Part shown: positions 30,801 through 32,655 of the stretch, in pieces | Layout: the number at the start of each line of letters is the position of its first letter | Position numbering within the stretch: position 1 is the stretch's first letter | Assembly (NCBI GenBank): GCA_001414345.1 | Contig: LLCB01000467.1 | Location: 1-32,655, forward strand | From: Hymenoscyphus infarciens | Lineage: Eukaryota > Ascomycota > Leotiomycetes > Helotiales > Helotiaceae | DNA: 32,655 nt | Direction of reading: 5' to 3' | The notes under the pieces: model-generated | The model's database searches: none | Seen by the model: the letters and a program-made list of their open reading frames with translations, nothing else | Told to the model about the DNA's origin: nothing | Made by a program: the position numbers and the translations under genes

Positions 30801-31690
30801 ACCTTAATTTATATTATTATTTTAGACTAAATTTTATTAAATAATTAGTATTAAGCTTAAGCTTAGTACTACCTACTATAAATAGATAGATAGATAGATA
30901 GAGATAATAAACCGATATATTAATTAGAGACTAAGGCTCTTTATAACCTACTATTAAGATAACTAGAGCGAATTAATCTCTCTAATAGATAGAGTATAAA
31001 TAACACTTTTATACTTATCTATTAGTATAACTCTTTATTAGCTTAAGTTTAGACTTAACCTAAAGACTTTATAAGACTAGAATATACTAAAGACTTCTAT
31101 TTCTTAGAAACGACTTAACTATAATAAGGTAGTAAAAGTAGCTTAACGTATATACTCTACTTAGAGAATAGCTAAAGATAATATAAATAAGGCTTAGAAA
31201 AAGATAGAGGATAGTATAAACTAGTATTAAAGAGCTATTAACTAAGACGTTAGAAATAAAGTCTACTTATTTACTAAGAATCTTAAAATAAATCGTTTTA
31301 GCTAAAAGCTTACTAAATAGTAGATAGGACCTTTTAAAATACTAGAACGTATAAAATACTCTTATAAGTTAAAACTTCTTAAAGGCTTATTAATTTATAA
31401 TGTTTTTACCTCTAATATACTTTTAAAGAATCTAAATACTTCTCTACTAAGATAAGAGGCTCTAGAACTTCTACTAGATATTATTAAAAGTATATAAGAA
31501 TAGAAGGTATAAGAAATACTTAGTAGTAGACTTTTTAGAAAATAGCTATAATACTAGGTAAAATAGGTTAGATATAATTTAGATTCTACTTAGTATCTTA
31601 TAGATAATTTTTAGGGTTTACTATATTATTTAAGAGACTTTTATACTAAATATCTAGAAGAGCTAGGACTACTCTAACACCTTTCTAAAT
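27841..31690 (+). pseudogene. Gypsy-1 pol: protease, RT, RNase H, integrase, chromodomain
   Basis: One frame, offset from gag, runs through the whole region with stops at presumed Gln/Trp codons. Protease: Ala-Leu-Val-Asp-Ile-Arg at 27,955-27,972, where Asp-Thr-Gly is expected. RT: Asp-Lys-Gly-Phe-Ile near 28,885, Leu-Arg-Phe-Tyr-Ile-Asn-Tyr-Lys-Lys-Leu-Asn-Ala-Leu near 28,965, Thr-Lys-Leu-Asp-Ile-Arg near 29,075, and an intact Tyr-Leu-Asp-Asp-Ile at 29,266-29,280. Integrase: Thr-Ser-Asn-stop-Gly-Pro-stop-Phe at 30,787-30,810 (TSDRGPQF of the family) and the QTDGQTE block at about 30,880-30,903. A Gly-Pro-Phe module lies at about 31,328, followed by Tyr-Lys-Leu. Chromodomain: 31,552-31,625 with stops replacing Gln and Trp. 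Confidence 0.82.
31552..31680 (+). pseudogene. Gypsy-1 chromodomain (RIP-damaged)
   Basis: The pol frame reads Tyr-stop-Val-Lys-stop-Val-Arg-Tyr-Asn-Leu-Asp-Ser-Thr-stop-Tyr-Leu-Ile-Asp-Asn-Phe and goes on with Tyr-Tyr-Leu-Arg-Asp-Phe and Thr-Lys-Tyr. Compared with the family pattern (YQVKWxGY...STW), every stop sits at a Gln or Trp and Gly is Arg. Chromodomains of this type bind H3K9-methylated chromatin, consistent with accumulation in a repeat-rich block. Confidence 0.78.
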
Positions 31691-31879
31691 AGCTTAATAT
31701 ATAGGAATTAGATAAGAATTAGGTAAAAGAGTTAATTTATAATATTAATACTTTCTAATTCTAGTTACTCTTAATAAGGAACTTATAATAAAAACCTAAG
31801 ATAAAACACTAACTAGTAAGAATGTTTAAAATTAATAAAGTAAAGAACTAAGACTAAGTTACTACTAAAATAGGGTTTA

Positions 31880-32375
31880 CTAACCCTTTCTAGGCTATAG
31901 CCTCTCTTTTCTCTAACTTATTATCCTTCTTCTTACTCTCTTAAGCGTAAGAAGCTTAAATCGGCTCTTCCTTTACTACCTCCTTCTTATAAAGACGCTT
32001 CTTACCTCGACAACCTCTTATAACTAGCTTTAAAGAAGACGTCTATAAACTCTTTAGATAGGCTTTAAAGAGAACTTAAACCTAGGTTTAGATAGAGGTC
32101 CTACCTTTTATAGTATAGTATAAGGACTGTTAAATATTAGTAATTGAAACCCCTCTAATAAGTAAGGGATACTTATAGCAACCTTAGTATAAAGCGCTTA
32201 AGTCTCTTCTAAAAGAGTGAACTATATCTTTAAGCTATTCTTTAATATCTCTATACTAGTAATAACTAATACCTTATCTAAGGCCTTTATAGCCTTCTTA
32301 ACCTCTCTCTTCTCCTTCTTACTCTAAAGCTTATTAAACTCCTTCTTAATAAACTATAATAACTATCTAAGTTAA
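31880..32375 (-). pseudogene. Stop-poor antisense frame in the Gypsy-1 tail
   Basis: The minus strand has a frame with only about three stops in its first 90 codons: stop-Phe-Ile-Lys-Lys-Glu-Phe, a Lys/Glu/Arg-rich helix, Leu-Tyr-Thr-Lys-Val-Ala-Ile near 32,175-32,195, and Leu-Ser-Lys-Pro-Arg-Phe-Lys near 32,075-32,095. The Gypsy-B tail keeps the same frame and blocks, with several differences at third codon positions. The plus strand also has a continuous frame but with about 20 stops over the same length. An antisense gene is possible, not proven. Confidence 0.35.
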
Positions 32376-32625
32376 AATAGATTTAGTATATATTTAAAAT
32401 TAAACTTACTAAGATATATATAATATTCTACTCTATATAGTACTTATACTTCTTTAACTTTAGCTTCTTAAAAGTATATATATAATCTCTATTCTAAGAT
32501 TTTACCTAAAGACACTAAACGTAGTAGACTTAGTAAGTAGCTAGAAGTATACTAAGAAAATATAGAAGAGGTATTTTATTATATTAAATTAGCTTTAAAT
32601 TAAGTTTAATTAAGAAGAGAAGAAC

Positions 32626-32655
32626 TTACTTTTATATATATATATAATATATATA
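32626..32655. repeat. (TA)n tract at the window end
   Basis: The last 30 bases are almost pure TA, preceded by AGAAGAACTTAC. In Gypsy-B the related word GAGAACTTACG precedes a TTATAG array, and the left window end starts in the same kind of tract, so all three mark the same place in the family. Confidence 0.75.

Larger units (their letters stand above)
25600..32655 (+). mobile_element. Gypsy-1, chromovirus-type LTR retrotransposon (3' end outside)
   Basis: From its 5' LTR the element keeps the order leader, gag with zinc knuckle, protease, RT, RNase H, integrase, chromodomain, long tail. RT before integrase is the Ty3/Gypsy order and the C-terminal chromodomain marks a chromovirus. The sequence ends in a (TA)n tract where related copies have their last 500-600 bases before the 3' LTR. 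It seems to be inserted in Copia-3 gag. No frame is intact. Confidence 0.85.

Noticed and set aside
30881..30904. GATA/TAGA microsatellite
   Set aside because: It lies in phase with the integrase frame and is explained by RIP of the conserved QTDGQTE block.
1..32655. CRISPR array, rRNA or tRNA genes
   Set aside because: No regularly spaced conserved repeats, no rRNA-like conserved stretches and no tRNA cloverleaf with conserved B-box were seen. The only tRNA-related words are primer-binding sites. The genome type also makes CRISPR unlikely.

Overview
The window reads as a piece of a filamentous ascomycete genome (Pezizomycotina; class and species cannot be fixed from sequence alone) with a two-speed layout. 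Almost everything outside about 11,800-14,620 is AT-rich transposon wreckage carrying the signature of repeat-induced point mutation (RIP): CA and TG are nearly absent (none in the 240 bases 28,861-29,100), TA is in large excess, and Gln and Trp codons of recognisable retroelement proteins have become TAA or TAG. Between these blocks sits a 2.8-kb island of normal composition with one intact gene, a 423-residue protein of unknown function at 13,020-14,291 (+).

Left block (1-11,800). A minus-strand Copia-type element (Copia-1; gag knuckle, protease and integrase readable from about 8,010 leftwards) is cut by three insertions: a solo LTR (7,231-7,630), a small complete LTR element that carries only gag (2,020-4,828, 5-bp target duplication ATAAT), and the 3' end of a Gypsy element (1-1,606), whose LTR is itself split by a 0.7-kb terminal-inverted-repeat element. 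Next comes the 3' end of a second Gypsy chromovirus (8,760-10,669, chromodomain plus 3' LTR), then unassigned AT-rich DNA with a tandem duplication.

Right block (14,620-32,655). Another Copia-type element (Copia-3) begins at LTR 15,551-15,927 with a primer-binding site for half of initiator tRNA-Met. It is split by a hAT-like element (16,492-25,174, 8-bp duplication GTTTAAGT), which is in turn split by a complete 7.8-kb Copia element on the minus strand (Copia-2, 17,266-25,037, 175-bp LTRs, duplication AAAAG). The Copia-3 gag frame resumes at 25,183 and is stopped by Gypsy-1, a plus-strand chromovirus (5' LTR 25,600-26,057, gag, protease, RT, RNase H, integrase, chromodomain) that runs out of the window. 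Both window ends lie in TA-rich tracts at the same position of this Gypsy family, so the window is probably one contig broken at a repeat.

No retroelement here looks able to code for active proteins. The points most worth following are the lone gene in its island, the gag-only element, the long stop-poor antisense frame behind pol in Copia-2 with a weaker parallel in two Gypsy copies, and the nesting order, which target duplications and frame continuity make readable despite RIP. All domain calls are read by eye through RIP damage, and boundaries marked 'about' are estimates.
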